Assembly (NCBI RefSeq): GCF_041381155.1
Contig: NC_091147.1
Span: 15,028,318 to 15,092,317 of the forward strand
Source of the DNA: Argopecten irradians
Lineage: Eukaryota > Mollusca > Bivalvia > Pectinida > Pectinidae
Length of the DNA stretch: 64,000 nucleotides
Direction: 5' to 3'
The translations under genes were made by a program, and so were the position numbers. A model generated the notes under the pieces. That model was not told the origin of the DNA, did not search any database, and saw nothing but the letters and a program-made list of their open reading frames with translations. Shown piece by piece: positions 1 through 13,414 of this stretch (positions within the stretch are counted from its first letter, which is position 1; each line of letters starts with the position of its first letter).

Positions 1-378
1 TTTTGGTAAAAAACCAAATTCCACAAAATTAAAGCGCAACGAAACAATGATTTAACAGTACGTTACGTTAGTAAAAATGAAATTTTTTAACAAAATGTAC
101 ATACACAAGTTTGTGCTTAAAAGCCTACGACGTGGTAACACATGGCTGTAATGCAAATCATATTGACATATTCTAGCCATGAGCTCTTTAGTAATATATT
201 AATCTTAGTTTGCCTGACACAATGCTATAAGTTATTATTTGTTATTGAGCGATATGATGCTTTAGGACTTTATTGTACAATGTATGTCATTGACACTGAA
301 CAAATGTTCAAACCACTGGGTAAAATTTTTATAAATTGTTAGTTATAACGCATGGAAACTAAAACGCCTGATGTTAAC
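1..378. other. Unassigned AT-rich DNA
   Basis: No gene or recognised repeat is visible before the MITE that starts at 379. A 66-codon open frame at 142-342 (+) has no recognisable domain and looks like chance. Confidence 0.5.
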
Positions 379-690
379 ATCCTCGATATTCCAGGGGTTC
401 CGATCACTTACGATCTCTACACCCCTGGACTATCTCATAGTAAATCTGGAGGCAACTGGAAAGAACAGGTAATTTAGTCCTTTGATGTACACAAAGAACC
501 GTATAACGGTACACTGTGGTTGACTGTGTGACTCTGATGTTAGGCGTCGCTCTCTCTGTAGTCTTCAAAGGAAATCTTTGCTGGCCTGTGATTGGTCAAA
601 TGATTTCAGCTGAGCTGCCTTCAATTTCACTATGAGATAGTCCAGGGGTGTAGAGATCGTAAGTGATCGGAACCCTGGAGTATCGAGGAT
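379..690. mobile_element. MITE with long terminal inverted repeats (family P1)
   Basis: The left end (ATCCTCGATATTCCAGGGG) is matched by the reverse complement of the right end, and the inverted match continues for about 85 bp per side. The element is flanked by the 9-bp direct repeat GATGTTAAC (370-378 and 692-700), with one extra g at 691, which looks like a target-site duplication. The ~140 bp core has no coding capacity. A 9-bp duplication is typical of Mutator-like transposases and of few other superfamilies, so a MULE-derived MITE is my inference. The same family recurs at 37502-41108 (interrupted) and 59574-59887. Confidence 0.85.
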
Positions 691-700
691 GGATGTTAAC

Positions 701-3700
701 GACGACGCCCTTAATTTCAAATAACAGCTCATAATTGCATTATGCCTTAATTATAGGGGTTATAATTATATGATGATTTACCTTTTAAGGGACGTATAGG
801 TACTTTTTCTTTCATTTCAGACTAAATCTGGCTTTTCGTTTGGCCTTTTTTTTTAATTTCAGATCTCTATATAAAACAAATATGAGAATAGGACGAAAAA
901 CGTTATCGTGACGTCACAATAGTGATATTGATATTGCATATTGATTTGGAAACATTATCCCCTGATCGTATTGCTTTGTCAACTAGTCTGAAAATTTAAT
1001 TATTAGTATCCGTGTCACCAGTTTTGTTTAATTTTATCGGGTTATGGAAAAAGTTGCTACGCGGATTCACACAATTTTTAAACATTTTTTTTCTTCATAT
1101 TCCTATCAATTAAAATATAGTGACATCAGTTCTTAAATTATTCATGAAGGTTCATCTATTATCCAATGCCCATACAACAGGTCACAATATTTGAAATTTG
1201 GGTAGTTAATTATTTGTTTCATGAGAAATTAAGGTATTAAGATTATCTATAATCATATTTTGATTCCGTTTCCAAAATACCTAGTATTTATTCATGTTTT
1301 CATTGCAATGACAGAAACGCGTTTGATTTTATTGAGAATGTAGGTTTATTTTTTTAGACGATCTCGAATTAACCTCTGTCTCATTTATAGCTATTAATTT
1401 CTTAGACGTCTCGCAATCTAACCTCACATTCATAGCTGACTCTCGCATCCTCTCGGTGGAAATGTCTAAAAGCAATACGTCATGCATATTGATAACTTAT
1501 GCCTGAGACACGAACTACAAAATATCTCTATCTAAATGTCGTAGGAATCGATGGATATTAAATGTAGAATCTGTGGTGTCTCCGAATTATAGAACAAACC
1601 AGAAAAGGCCAAGAAAATGTTTTTGTATTAAAGAAAATATTTAGTCAAATATAATCTGACAGTGCTAACTTCAAGTCAGCATGAGCGGTGTTTATATTGT
1701 AGTTTAAAATCACGAAAGCATTTTGAACTTAATAGGGTCAACGAGACCGAGTTTCTGAAAATCCACTGTATCTGTACATTGTAAGTGATTCTGATAGGCA
1801 TTTATGTATACCCACCTTCTTATAAAACTAAAGGATAAACATTCAAGATCAATTTCATCAACATTCCGTAGTTTATAATTCTCTGTAGAAGATGATTACA
1901 GTTCCTTAACAGGTTATCAATAGACTATTGTATTTGGTTACAAAACAAAAGGTGTCGAGTAGATATTAAAATACCCACATACCATATTTGGCTTACACGC
2001 GTTACACTTTTATGCTGGACAAATTCAATTCTAAAGGAGGGGTTCAATAATAATGATCTAATTTGGTGATATTACGAATATTAATATAAAACCAAAGCTG
2101 AAACATGTATGATCCCGTACTCTCCTCGTAATCGTTGATAACCAATATATGCTTATTAATTCTAACAATGCAACTAAAAACATTTCCCATTGAAATAAAA
2201 AAAAATCTGTGATATCGGTGAGTTTGTTTATCGGAGCTAGTGTTGTACTAGAAGCGTTCGCGTTCAATGTTGATATGAGAACTGGTTTGACAGGTATAGT
2301 GTATCCTTTTATTTCGACACTGGTAATAGGTGGCCTGAAAAAAAGACCGTCACTTCCTTATACACAAAGATCAACATCACAGAGGGCATTTAAAATTATT
2401 TTTTTCTGAAAACGAAATTTTCACGATAATCATTTGAAATATTTTTTTCTAAACAGCTTTTAACTTGCATCGTCAGTTTAAAATGAAAACTTTCAGCGCA
2501 GGAGGTCATTTAAACAGTTGTCTTTTTGGCACAATAAAACAGTGTTGTTTGTTACGCCTTCTTTCTTTAATACGTTTTTCTAAACTATTTGCTTAAACTT
2601 AGCTAAACAAAAATGCTTTTAGTCCATTATATCAGAAAATGAAAATTTTCTCTCCGATCCTTTCATTAGGCGGTCAACAGGAAATGAGTAGCCCATATAT
2701 TTACGTTTCTTCACCCTGTCCGTGATACGGTGAATGAAATGGTTAGATGTACTTTGTGAATTCAATAACTGGTATGATAGATAGGGATTGGTGGTCATTA
2801 CCCTTCATTCTTACTGTGGTGATGGACAGAATTTACAGATATGTCAACGCGAAAATTGTCACGTACGAGATTTGCTATAAGCAATACTCAGATACAACCT
2901 GTTATCAAACCTGACGTTTTATAATGATCACTGCGCGCAGTTAACATAGAAGAGTAGTAATAAAATAGAAACATGGTCAAATTGGATGTTGGGTCTAGAA
3001 TTAATCCACCACTTCCGGTGGTCGTGTGCTTACGCAAAGTTCACCGGATATCAAAACGGAACACCGATATTTATGGCGGAATTATTTGCTCTTTTTTACT
3101 TAATCATTTTCATTGACGTTCTGTGCGCACATAGGGTTATTTTGTTATATACTGTGATATTTCAGAATAACCTTTGCTAACCTTCTGCCAACACATACAA
3201 GAACGATTGTAGTATCGATTTTGTTCAAGTATATATACTATGATTATAGATGATAAGGTACACATAGTTAAATATTAGAACACTAGGAGAATTAGTTGGG
3301 TTATTTAGTAGAACTTATCTTAGCAAGCACTTCTGTTTAAATGTATTATTGAGGCCTTAGCAAGCACTTCTGTTTAAATGTATTATTGAGGCTCCAAATT
3401 AATTATTTCAACACGATTTGATCTGACTTTTTAAAAAAAACACTGGATGTGCAATAGTTTTTCCCTATTACAAGAAAATACTACGCGAACATATCAAAAC
3501 CTCTCTGACCACACGCGGATCATCCATCGCACACAACATATCGCATATATACACCATTTTTTCGTTATACCTTGTGTTGGCTTTAAAGACTGACTTGACT
3601 AAACTTTAAATTAAGTCGACTTTTACTAACATTTTTTCATATTATCACTTCCCGCAGAACATATTATATGATGTTCTTTTAAATAAAAGTGTTTTCTTTA

Positions 3701-6030
3701 ATTGTTCTTCTTCCTCTTTGAACTATATTTTTGGCATTATTATTGTAAAATCATTTTGCTTGGTAGGTACTGTTTATATTACAATATTGATCTGGCATTC
3801 TTCACAACACACAATAACAATTGACATTACTAACAAGAAATAGTTTAACCGTTTGTAAAGATATTTTAGGATCCATGTAATAAAATCCGAGAGATACACA
3901 CTGTTACAGTAAACTATATCACACCATCAGAGCGAAGTTGTCAAAATAACCAATAAAATAATTGTTTATTTTAGACTTGCCCTTATTTGTCATGTTTTTG
4001 ATTAAAAAATAACTTCAGATCTTTGATTAAAAAAGCGATATCGATGCTCCGCTACAGAAATACGAGATTTTAAGGATTTTGTTTTTGAAGCTCAAAACAT
4101 AATAGAGGCAGATTGTAATGCTTGTTGTGAGAACAAAACTAAATAACAATCAATTTGATAAATTAAAATGCTTTCCAGGGAAAAGAATTGATTTTCTACG
4201 ACTACTATTCTGTCTGCACCAAAACAATTTGATAACACAGAAGGAATCCTCTATTTGGTTTGTAGTTTGTATGATGACTAATTTCAAATTGGTATTTTGA
4301 TTTGATGTTAGCTGTTTATTTCTATTCTAAGGGTACTTTAATTGTTTATTAATTTCTTCGAAACAGAAGAAGCCAAACTGTTCATCGAATACTGATGGTG
4401 CTATTAGATAAATTGTTGAAATACCAGGCAGAACGCTCCCCAGATGATTTGTGTTCGGTTTGGAATGACAATTGCAGTTTTATCAAATCATTCCTCGTCG
4501 ACATATTTGAGATTTGTACACTTCTGGCGGTTTCAACACTCAGGGTTTTGAGTGTTTCCGCGACAAAGATATGCATATAAACAACTTAAATTAAAATAGA
4601 AATATATTGTGAAATGAATACTGATTCGAATTTGATATCTGGATAGATCACTTCAATTATTGGATATTGTATAATGCTCTGTGCAATGACGATATGTGAT
4701 TGAATAGTTTTGAAGCACATTATGTCAAACATCGTTGGTATATTCTTACTAAAATGTTTTGTCGTAGTCATTGTAATACCCGCTTGTGGTTCAACATTAA
4801 AAAAAAGAGTGGAACGACTGGTTTGTCCGTTGTCAGTATGTCTTTGACAGGCATGCTTCATTGAAATAGCCCTATGAACATTAAAGGAGTCCACTTATTA
4901 CAAGGAGATACAAAACAAATATACCACACCCTTCCAAAACATACAGATGCTTTCACACACTGTAAATTGTTCTCCTCTAAAATTTTGACCGACATTCTTC
5001 TCAAAAACTTTTGCACGGGTCATTTTAATTTTTTTGCAAAAATATATATCATGGACCCGAGGGGTGCCTGAGATTATTTTTCCCGATCTGTCAATCAATA
5101 TTCACTGGCTTTTGAATGTTTAAAATAAAGATATTGTCTGATTTCGGGGTACTTTTTTATATAGGGGTTTTATGGGATGCCAAATACAATGATATGACTT
5201 TTGAAAACCTGATACTAAAAGCAATGGTGTGAGTGCAGGGGCGTTTGTGTAGACTTCTGTAATAACCATCCATTGCAATGGGGCACTTGTTCAATAGTGG
5301 GTAACTCGACGGAATATCTATTCATTCAAGATGGATTTCTGCGCTGAATTTTCGTTCTCATCAAACATATTTCTTGTTTTCTATAGCATAATTTTCATTA
5401 GTTGAAAATAATTTTGGCCGTTTTTAACAACTTCTACTTGTTGTTACTTGATACATTTTGTATTAACATTCATAAACTATACAAACTTGGAAAATAAATT
5501 GCTTGCGGATTATTGGAAAATTTCCACACATTTTAAACAAAATATGACGCCATGGCATTTTACCGCCTCTTTCAAAATTTCTTGAAATCAAGAGTTTTAT
5601 GATTTGCATTGCATTTTAATCCGAGATTAGTATTACTTCTCATAGCCTTCTGTGTGCCCTTGGAAGTTCGTTAACATTTGAAGTCGCAAAACATTAACTC
5701 ATCAATGATTGGTTATTACCATGACCATGACTTGTGCAGTAAACTAGCAGTAAAAAAGCAAAGCAATTGGCAGCTGAATAAAAGCATGAGACCAAACACA
5801 CTTAAATTGAAATAAATAATATTATTATTCATAGAAAGTTCTTATCAATCCTTCACTTCTGTCTTCCTGTCCGATAGTTGATATATACGGACATTGAATC
5901 TTGTCAAAATGTCTTAAATCAATTTCATTTTTATCGAATGAAATTTTTGCAAAACTCATTCTATGAATAAAAGCAATACAAAGTGTGAATTATACGGTTC
6001 CAAACTTCAAGGGGCGGGGGAATTAAGGAC
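701..6030. other. Single-copy noncoding stretch
   Basis: I see no convincing gene. Short open frames (for example 4382-4576 and 4586-4894 on the minus strand) have no recognisable domain or splice context. A 37-bp sequence is directly duplicated at about 3320-3393. The stretch ends where the M1 repeat begins. Confidence 0.5.
3320..3393. repeat. 37-bp direct tandem duplication
   Basis: Two perfect adjacent copies of a 37-bp sequence beginning CTTAGCAAGCACTTCTG. It is an isolated small duplication with no coding context. Confidence 0.85.
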
Positions 6031-6780
6031 AAAAGTGACTAAAATTCCAAAACTGGAATTCCAGTTATAGTATAATTGTCTTCGTAGATTGAAGGGTAAA
6101 ACATGGTATGCCGGTGTAGGATAGCAATGGACAAGCTTAAATATGGATCGAGCTCAGGACTTCTATCTTACCAGACTTGCTTTCAAACGATCCGGGTAAA
6201 AACAAGTTCTCTATGGCCGAAAGGTTTTCTTTATAGCAGTATTCATCAGGGTTACAAGCATGCATGCGGTTATGAAACTACACTGATTTACAACCTTTAT
6301 AAGATACGGAAATGAGAACCATGTCAACCGTCCTCTGTGTATGCTGGTTGAATGCTGAGTGGTTTAAATATGCTAAAGTAAAAATTCCTATTAGGTTTTA
6401 TCTCATTCGAATAGAGTAAAACGTCCCAGACTTTATTCACACCCGTAATGTCCCTGTTATCCTGATGTGTTTTGCATAATAATGTCACTGTTGTTTATAT
6501 AACCAGGAGCGATTTTCATTGGTTGGAAATTCATTGCGTGCGTCATGTCATTTAACAATGACGTGACATCACCATCCGAGGATGTCATGACAAAATGGCG
6601 ACACCCGCTTGATTTTTCCATTTGAAGTTGAGATTCTTCAAAATGTAACATGTTGTTTTCAGATATGTGATAATATGTATCTCGGATTGTGTTCATATTT
6701 TGAATGATATTTTATATTCAAGGCTCGCAAGACAAAAACTCCTTTCATTAAATCTTGCAAATTACTAAATAGTGATCTGT

Positions 6781-6880
6781 AGTTTCTCCGAGTACTCCGG
6801 CTTCCAGCACCAACAAACCTGGTATGTCTTGAAATGACCATTGCTGTTAATTAAAGGTAAAACTAAACAAACCAAACAAA
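6781..6880 (+). mobile_element. SINE 3'-tail remnant inside M1 unit 1
   Basis: The sequence around TACTCCGGCTTCCAGCACC followed by AACAAACCTGGTATGTC matches the 3' domain of the SINE at 20473-20672. No A or B box precedes it, so only the tail is present. Confidence 0.6.
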
Positions 6881-8176
6881 ATAAGAAAACCCACGTTGCA
6901 ATTTAACAGTTTTAATGATTTAGTATTATAAGGAGTAAATCATACAAAAATAAACCGCCAAAACAACAACAGAAAATCCCCGTAAAACTAAGCAATTACA
7001 ATAAGAGTGACGGCTTAATTTTTTGTATAGTTTGATTTAAGGCAGCACATTAATGCCTTTTTAATGACAGATGATTGTACAGGCCACACTATAACCCTGT
7101 AAAGCACACGGAAAACATCGTGGGCTTTACGTCAATTCTAAATGCCAGTCTGGGGTTTTATTAACAACAATTTCAACGTTTTAGACGTGCACAAGGCTTC
7201 TGATTACTTCTATGATCGGTCTTGTTTCTAATGTTTTCTACTCGCAATGTTACTGGATTGAAAATAATGCATATTATAAGCCAATATGGTAAATTTCGCT
7301 ATAATGATTTTCAATTGTGAGTAGTCATTGTATAATTGTTTAGTATTTTTAGTTTTGTTTGAAAAAAGAAAGTCATTTTCTATTTTCAATTTTCACCACG
7401 GTTGTAAAATCTGCCTAGCTTAGTTCCATAGCCACTAAAACTATGTTGAGTCGAATATCATTAAATCAAACATTCAATTAGGCGAGCGTAGTAAAAGTCT
7501 AGATTCAAATAAGTTTATTTTGCCCTGTGTGCGTGGTTGTTGACTTTATATCCAAGTGCTGTAGTCTTTTAGATTAGATCTGTGGAGAGTCTGCAAAATA
7601 TAATCAACATTACATGCTTCGAATGTACTATCAGATAAATAAATTATTTTAAACCTTGACTGCCGAAATCACATCCATAAAAACCACTGTTAAAGGTTAC
7701 GGAAAGACTTCGTTTTGTTTTCGTTTGTTTTTGCCTGAAGGGAAAATCAAGTTTTTATCAAATACTCATATAATTCGATTTATTGACATTGCAGTACATT
7801 GAATGTTAACGAAAACGTAGAATAGACGCGGAGATTCATAATGCATTCTTTGTTCCTTGATGATTTACTTTTCCCCCAATAGAGTCTGATGTAAAGTCAT
7901 CCTTTATCATCACGTGCTATATCATCACGCGATCAATGACCATGCATTGATCACGTGAATCGTTTGGTTACCAACATCGTTCAAAGGATTAATCTGTTAG
8001 TCGTAAATCTGGCCCCCTTTCCTGTGACACTTTGATACCAGTTGCATGAACACCACATGCAATTGAGTAAAACCTTTAATGACCTAAATTTGCCCCCACC
8101 CCGACTATGTATGGTAAAGAAGAATTATGACGTTAGACTGAAAATAGCAAGGTGCTTTTAATACGAATAACAATAC

Positions 8177-8177
8177 G

Positions 8178-8209
<32 letters not shown>
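8177..8209. repeat. Poly-A run in M1 unit 1
   Basis: A homopolymer of about 33 A. The same position in other M1 units has runs of about 38 (10482), 14 (43410), 36 (45670) and 24 (62436), so it is a length-variable site. Confidence 0.9.
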
Positions 8210-8210
<1 letters not shown>

Positions 8211-8345
8211 ACAAACACTTTCTACATGTATCTCAATAATCACTGTTTCATTTGCTTCTTATTATACGTATGTATTTAAGTTAATTCATCACTCCTTGTT
8301 CTTTTATCTTCTTAAGTAAACTACATGTGTACCATTAATTAATCA

Positions 8346-10480
8346 AAAGTGACTAAAATTCCAAAACTGGACTTCCAGTTATAGTATAATTGTCTTCGTA
8401 GATTGAAGGGTAAATCATGGTATGCCGGTGTATGATAGCAATGGACAAGCTTAAATATGGATCGAGCTCGGGACTTCTATCTTACCAGACTTGCTTTCAA
8501 ACGATCCGGGTAAAAACAAGTTCTCTATGACCGAAAGGTTTTCGTTATAACAGTATTCATCAGGGTTACAAGCATGCATGCGGTTATGACACTACACTGA
8601 TTTACAAACTTTATAAGATACGGTAATGAGAACAATGTCAACTGTCCTCTGTGTATGCTGGTTGAATGCTGAGTGGTTTAAATATGCTAAAATAAAAATT
8701 CCTATTAGGTTTTATCTCATTCGAATAGAGTAAAACGGCCCAGATTTTATCCACACACGTAATGTCCCTGTTATCCTGATGTGTTTTGCATAATAATGTC
8801 ACTGTTGTTTATATAACCAGGAACGATTTTCATTGGCTGGAAATTCATTGCATGCGTCATGTCAATCAACAATGACGTGACGTCACCATCCCAGGATATC
8901 ATGACAAAATGGCGACACCCGCTTGATTTTTTCATTTGAAGTTTAGATTCTTCAAAATGTAACATGTTGTTTTCAGATATGTGATAATATGTATCTCGGA
9001 TTGTGTTCATATTTTGATATTTTAAATTCAAGGCTCGAAAGACAAAAACTCCTTTCATTAAATCTTGCAAATTACTAAATAGTGATCTGTAGTTTTTCTC
9101 CGGGTACTCCGGCTTCCAGCACCAACAAACCTGGTATGTCTTAAAATGACCCTTGCTGTTAATTAAAGGTAAAACTAAACAAACCAAACAAAATAAGAAA
9201 ACCCACGTTGCAATTTAACAGAGTTTTTTTAATGATTTAGTATTATATGGAGAAAAGCATACAAAAATAAACCGCCAAAAAAACAACAGAAAATCCCCGT
9301 AAAACTAAGCAATTACAATAAGAGTGACGGCTTAATTTTTTGTATAGTTTGATTTAAGGCAGCACATTAATGCCTTTTTAATGACAGATGATTGTACAGG
9401 CCACACTATAACCCTGTAAAGCACACGGAAAACATCGTGGGCTTTACGTCAATTCTAAATGCCAGTCTGGGATTTTATTAACAACAATTTCAACGTTTTA
9501 GACGTGCACAAGGCTTCTAATTACATCTATGACCTGTCTTGTTTGTAATGTTTTCTACTCGCAATGTTACTGGATTGAAAAAATGCATATTATAAGCCAA
9601 TATGGTAAATTTCGCTATAATGATTTTCAATTGTGAGTAGTCATTGTATGATTGTTTAGTATTTTTAGTTTTGTTTGAAAAAAGAAAGTCATTTTCTATT
9701 TTCAATTTTCACCACGGTTGTAAAATCTGCCTAGCTTAGTTCCATAGCCACTAAAACTATGTTGAGTCGAATATCATTAAATCAAACATTCAATTAGGCG
9801 AGCGTAGTAAAAGTCTAGATTCAAATAAGTTTATTTTGCCCTGTGTGCGTGGTTGTTGACTTTATATCCAAGTGCTGTAGTCTTTTAGATTAGATCTGTG
9901 GAGAGTCTGCAAAATTTCATCAACATTACATGCTTCATACTATCAGATAAATAAATTATTTTAAACCTTGACTGCCGAAATCACATCCATAAAAAACAAT
10001 GTTAAAGGTTACGGAAAGACTTCGTTTTGTTTTCGTTTGTTTTTGCCTGAAGAGAAAATAAAGTTTATATCAAATACTCATATAATTCGATTTATTGACA
10101 TTGCAGTACATTGAATGTAAACGAAAACGTAGAATAGGCGTGGAGGTTCATAATGAATTCTTTGTTCCTTGATGATTTAATTTTTTCCCCAATAGAGTCT
10201 GATGTAAAGCCATTCTTTATCATCACGTGATATATCATCACGCGATCAATGACATGCATTGATCACGTGGATCGTTTGGTTACCCACATCGTTCAAAGGA
10301 TTAATCTGTTAGTCGTAAATCTGGTCCCCTTTCCTATGACACTTTGATACCAGTTGCATGAACACCACATGCAATTGAGTAAAACCTTCAATGACCTAAA
10401 TTTGCCCCCCGACTATGTATGGTAAAGAAGGATTATGACGTTAGACTGTGAAAATAGCAAGGTGCTTTTAATACGAATAA

Positions 10481-10521
<41 letters not shown>

Positions 10522-10620
10522 ACAAACACTTTCTACATGTATCTCAATAATCACTGTTTCATATGCTTCTTATTATACGTGTCTATTTAAGTAAATTCAT
10601 CACTCGGTTCTGTTATCTTC
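8346..10620. repeat. M1 repeat, second full unit
   Basis: Direct tandem copy of 6031-8345 with scattered substitutions and small indels. It carries the SINE tail (9091-9188), the hairpin (about 10222-10268) and the poly-A run (10482-10519). After about 10620 its tail departs from unit 1 and runs into the leader that precedes the 24-bp minisatellite, exactly as the second unit does at 45720-45830. Confidence 0.8.
9091..9188 (+). mobile_element. SINE 3'-tail remnant inside M1 unit 2
   Basis: Same 3' SINE domain as at 6781-6880, with CTCCGGGTACTCCGGCTTCC and the AATTAAAGGTAAAACTAAAC end. The 138-codon open frame on the opposite strand (8771-9187) is an antisense reading of this and flanking repeat DNA. 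Confidence 0.6.
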
Positions 10621-11210
10621 TTAAGTAAACTATCATTGATTAATCAAACAAAAACAATTTTAAAACATGCTATAATAGCATATATTCTGTTCATTTTTAT
10701 TTTTTGTCATATTTATATGTATGTATATTAGACACTAATTCATTCAAATGTGTTTATATTTTTGTTTTCATATATTTGATATGCACCATGAGCTTAATGA
10801 GTGCCTTTTCAGTTTTAACTACTAATTTATTTTCCGTGTTGTAAATATTGTATATTTATGTCGACCGCTTGGAACACATTGTTTATCATTATTATTACAA
10901 GCTAACCGATATTTCATATAACATAATTCATTTTTCACAGAAATAATACAAACAGCCACCAAATGATGTCTGAAACGTCATAATATACACTTACATACCA
11001 AAAGGTCATTTGAAATGACACATGTAATCAATTAGTAGTAAATGTTTCTGTAAGTATATTACGTACACTTCAACTGAGCATGCTGTGTACATAAACGTAC
11101 AGAAATTACATGTTTATACCAAATGTTACGACAAAAATAATATAATTGTTGAACGTAATTATTAATTATTTATTCAGAGAGATTGATGTGTATGTTCTTT
11201 GTTTAACACA
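10621..11210. repeat. Leader of the 24-bp minisatellite (locus 1)
   Basis: An AT-rich noncoding segment beginning TTAAGTAAACTATCATTG and ending ATTCAGAGAGATTGATGTG. It is repeated in front of the minisatellites of copy A (24076-24745) and copy B (45787-46435). Locus 1 and copy B share a final 20-odd bases (TTCTTTGTTTAACACATG) that copy A lacks. Confidence 0.8.
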
Positions 11211-12190
11211 TGTGAATGAGAGGGTTAATGGTTGTGTGAGTGAGAGGGTTAATGGTTGTGTGAGTGAGAGGGTTAATGGTTGTGTGAGTGAGAGGGTTAA
11301 TGGTTGTGTGAGTGAGAGGGTTAATGGTTGTGTGAGTGAGAGGGTCAATGGTTGTGTGAGTGAGAGGGTCAATGGTTGTGTGAGTGAGAGGGTTAATGGT
11401 TTTGTGAGTGAGAGGGTTAATGATTGTGTGAGTGAGAGGGTCAATGGTTGTGTGAGTGAGAGGGTTAATGATTGTGTGAGTGAGCAGATTAATTGTTGTG
11501 TGAGTGAGAGGGTTAATGGTTGTGTGAGTGAGCAGATTAATTGTTGTGTGAGTGAGAGGGTTAATGGTTGTGTGAGTGAGAGGGTCAATGGTTGTGTGAG
11601 TGAGAGGGTTAATGGTTGTGTGAGTGAGAGGGTTAATGGTTGTGTGAGTGAGAGGGTTAATGATTGTGTGAGTGAGAGGGTCAATGGTTGTGTGAGTGAG
11701 AGGGTTAATGATTGTGTGAGTGAGCAGATTAATTGTTGTGTGAGTGAGAGGGTCAATGGTTGTGTGAGTGAGAGGGTTAATGGTTTTGTGAGTGAGCAGA
11801 TTAATTGTTGTGTTAGTGAGAGGGTTAATGGTTGTGTGAGTGAGAGGGTCAATGGTTGTGTGAGTGAGAGGGTTAATGGTTTTGTGAGTGAGCAGATTAA
11901 TTGTTGTGTGAGTGAGAGGGTTAATTGTTGTGTGAGTGAGAGGGTCAATGGTTGTGTGAGTGAGAGGGTTAATGGTTTTGTGAGTGAGCAGATTAATTGT
12001 TGTGTGAGTGAGCAGATTAATTGTTGTGTGAGTGAGAGGGTCAATGGTTGTATGGGTGAGATGGTTTATGGTTTTGTGAGTGAGAGGGTTAATGGTTTTG
12101 TGAGTGAGCAGATTAATTGTTGTGTGAGTGAGAGGGTCAATGGTTGTGTGAGTGAGAGGGTTAATGGTTGTGTGAGTGAGAGGGTTAATT
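11211..12190. repeat. M2 minisatellite, 24-bp unit, about 40 copies
   Basis: Tandem units of GGTTGTGTGAGTGAGAGGGT plus TAAT, in very regular 24-bp register. Because 24 is divisible by 3, a frame stays open on both strands (348 codons forward with repeat CVSERVNG, 292 reverse), which is a by-product of the period and not evidence of a protein. A variant carrying GAGCAGATTAATTG recurs at intervals and gives a loose higher-order pattern. Confidence 0.95.
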
Positions 12191-13305
12191 AATGTGTGAG
12201 TGAGGGGGTAAATGGTTGGGTGAATGAGAGTGTCATCGTTGATTGAGTAGGAGGGTTAATGGCTATGTGATTAAGAGGGTTATTGTTGAGTGACTGAGAG
12301 GGTTAATGGTTGAGTGAGTGAGTGGGTTCATGCTTGAGTGAGTGAGAGGGTAAATGCTTTAGTGAGTGAGTGAGTGGGTTAATGCATGATTGAGTGAATG
12401 AGTGACAGGGTAAATGCTTGAGTGTATGAGAGGTTTAATGCTTGAGTGAGTCCGTAAGAGGGTTAATTGTGAGTGAGCGAATGAGAGCGTTAATGCTTGA
12501 GTGAGTAATGGGGTTAATGGGTGAGGAAGTCAGAGGATTAATGTTTGAGTGAGTGAGTGAGTGAATTAGAGGTTTAATGCTTGAGTGAGGGAGAGGGTTA
12601 ATTCTTAAGTGAGTGAGTGAGTGAGCGAGAGGGTTAATATTAAAAAGTGAGATGGTTAATGCTTGAGTAAGTGAGTGAGTGAGAGGATTATTGCTTGAGT
12701 GAGTGAGTAAGAGAGTTAATGCTTGATTGAGTAATGTGGTTAATGGTTGAGGGAATGAGAGGGTTACTGCTTGAGGGAGTGAGTCAGTAAGTGAGTGAAA
12801 GGGAGGGTTAATGATTGAGTGAATGAGAGGGTTAATGCTTGAGTGAGTGAATGAGCGAGAGGGTTATTGCTTAAAAGTGATACTTGAGTTAGTGAGTAAA
12901 AGAGAGGAGTAATGCTTCAGTGAGTGATAGGGTTAATGCTTGCTGAGTTAGTGAGTGAGAGGATAAAAGCTTGAGTGAGTGAGTGGGGTAATGCTTAAGT
13001 GAATGAGAGGGCTCATGCCTGAGTGAGTGAGTGGGTTAACGCTTGAGTGAGTGGGTTAATGCTTGAGTGAGTGAGTGGGTTAACGCTGGAGTCAGTGAGT
13101 GGGATAATGCTTGAGTGAATGAGAGGGTTTATGCTTGAGTGAGGGAGAGGGTTTATACTTCAGTGAGTGAGAAGTTAATGGTTGAGTGGGTGAGAGAGCG
13201 GATGGTTGAGTGGGTAAGAGGGTTAATGGTTGAGTGGGTGAGGGTTAATACTTGAGTAAATTAGATGATGAATGCTTGAGTGAGAGTGTTAATGATGAAG
13301 GGAGT
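12191..13305. repeat. Degenerate GTGAG-rich array after M2
   Basis: Irregular units built from TTGAGTGAGTGAGAGGGTTAA with variable GTGA runs and many substitutions. It continues M2 and appears in the same order after M2 in copies A and B, so it was part of the duplicated cassette. Confidence 0.9.
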
Positions 13306-13309
13306 GTTT

Positions 13310-13395
13310 TGTTGTACACCTATTCATCACACATTTCCATAGAAATGTAGCTGTCAAAAACAGATATCTAGATCTTATATCCGATTAAAAGACAA
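13310..13395. repeat. Cap sequence closing the GTGAG array (locus 1)
   Basis: A conserved segment with TTTCCATAGAAATGTAGCTG and ACAGATATCTAGATC ends this array. Near-identical copies end the arrays at about 26590, 42530, 48632 and 61548, and a diverged one lies at 23845-23935. TTTCCATAGAAA forms a short inverted repeat. Confidence 0.85.
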
Positions 13396-13414
13396 AACAT
13401 TATATAACATTTGA

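Larger units (their letters stand above)
6031..8345. repeat. M1 repeat, first full unit (~2.3 kb)
   Basis: The unit starts AAAGTGACTAAAATTCC and recurs almost unchanged at 8346, 43563 and 62590, a period of 2,315 bp for the first pair. In order it holds a palindromic stretch around the start, a SINE 3'-tail remnant (6781-6880), a conserved hairpin in the CACGCGATCAATG region near 7926-7960, a variable poly-A run (8177-8209) and an AT-rich tail. I see no transposase or reverse transcriptase. The long open frames in it are antisense to SINE-derived sequence. It may be a non-autonomous mobile element or just a locally duplicated segment. Confidence 0.8.

Noticed and set aside
4382-4894. Two adjacent minus frames of 64 and 102 codons
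   Set aside because: No recognisable family and no splice signals linking them; treated as chance open frames.
11146-12192. 348-codon forward and 292-codon reverse open frames
   Set aside because: They are readings of a 24-bp minisatellite whose unit is a multiple of three; both strands are open and there is no non-repeat domain.
11211-13305. CRISPR-like array or telomeric repeat
   Set aside because: Units are contiguous without unique spacers, the genome is eukaryotic, and the GGGTTA words are part of a 24-bp unit rather than pure TTAGGG.
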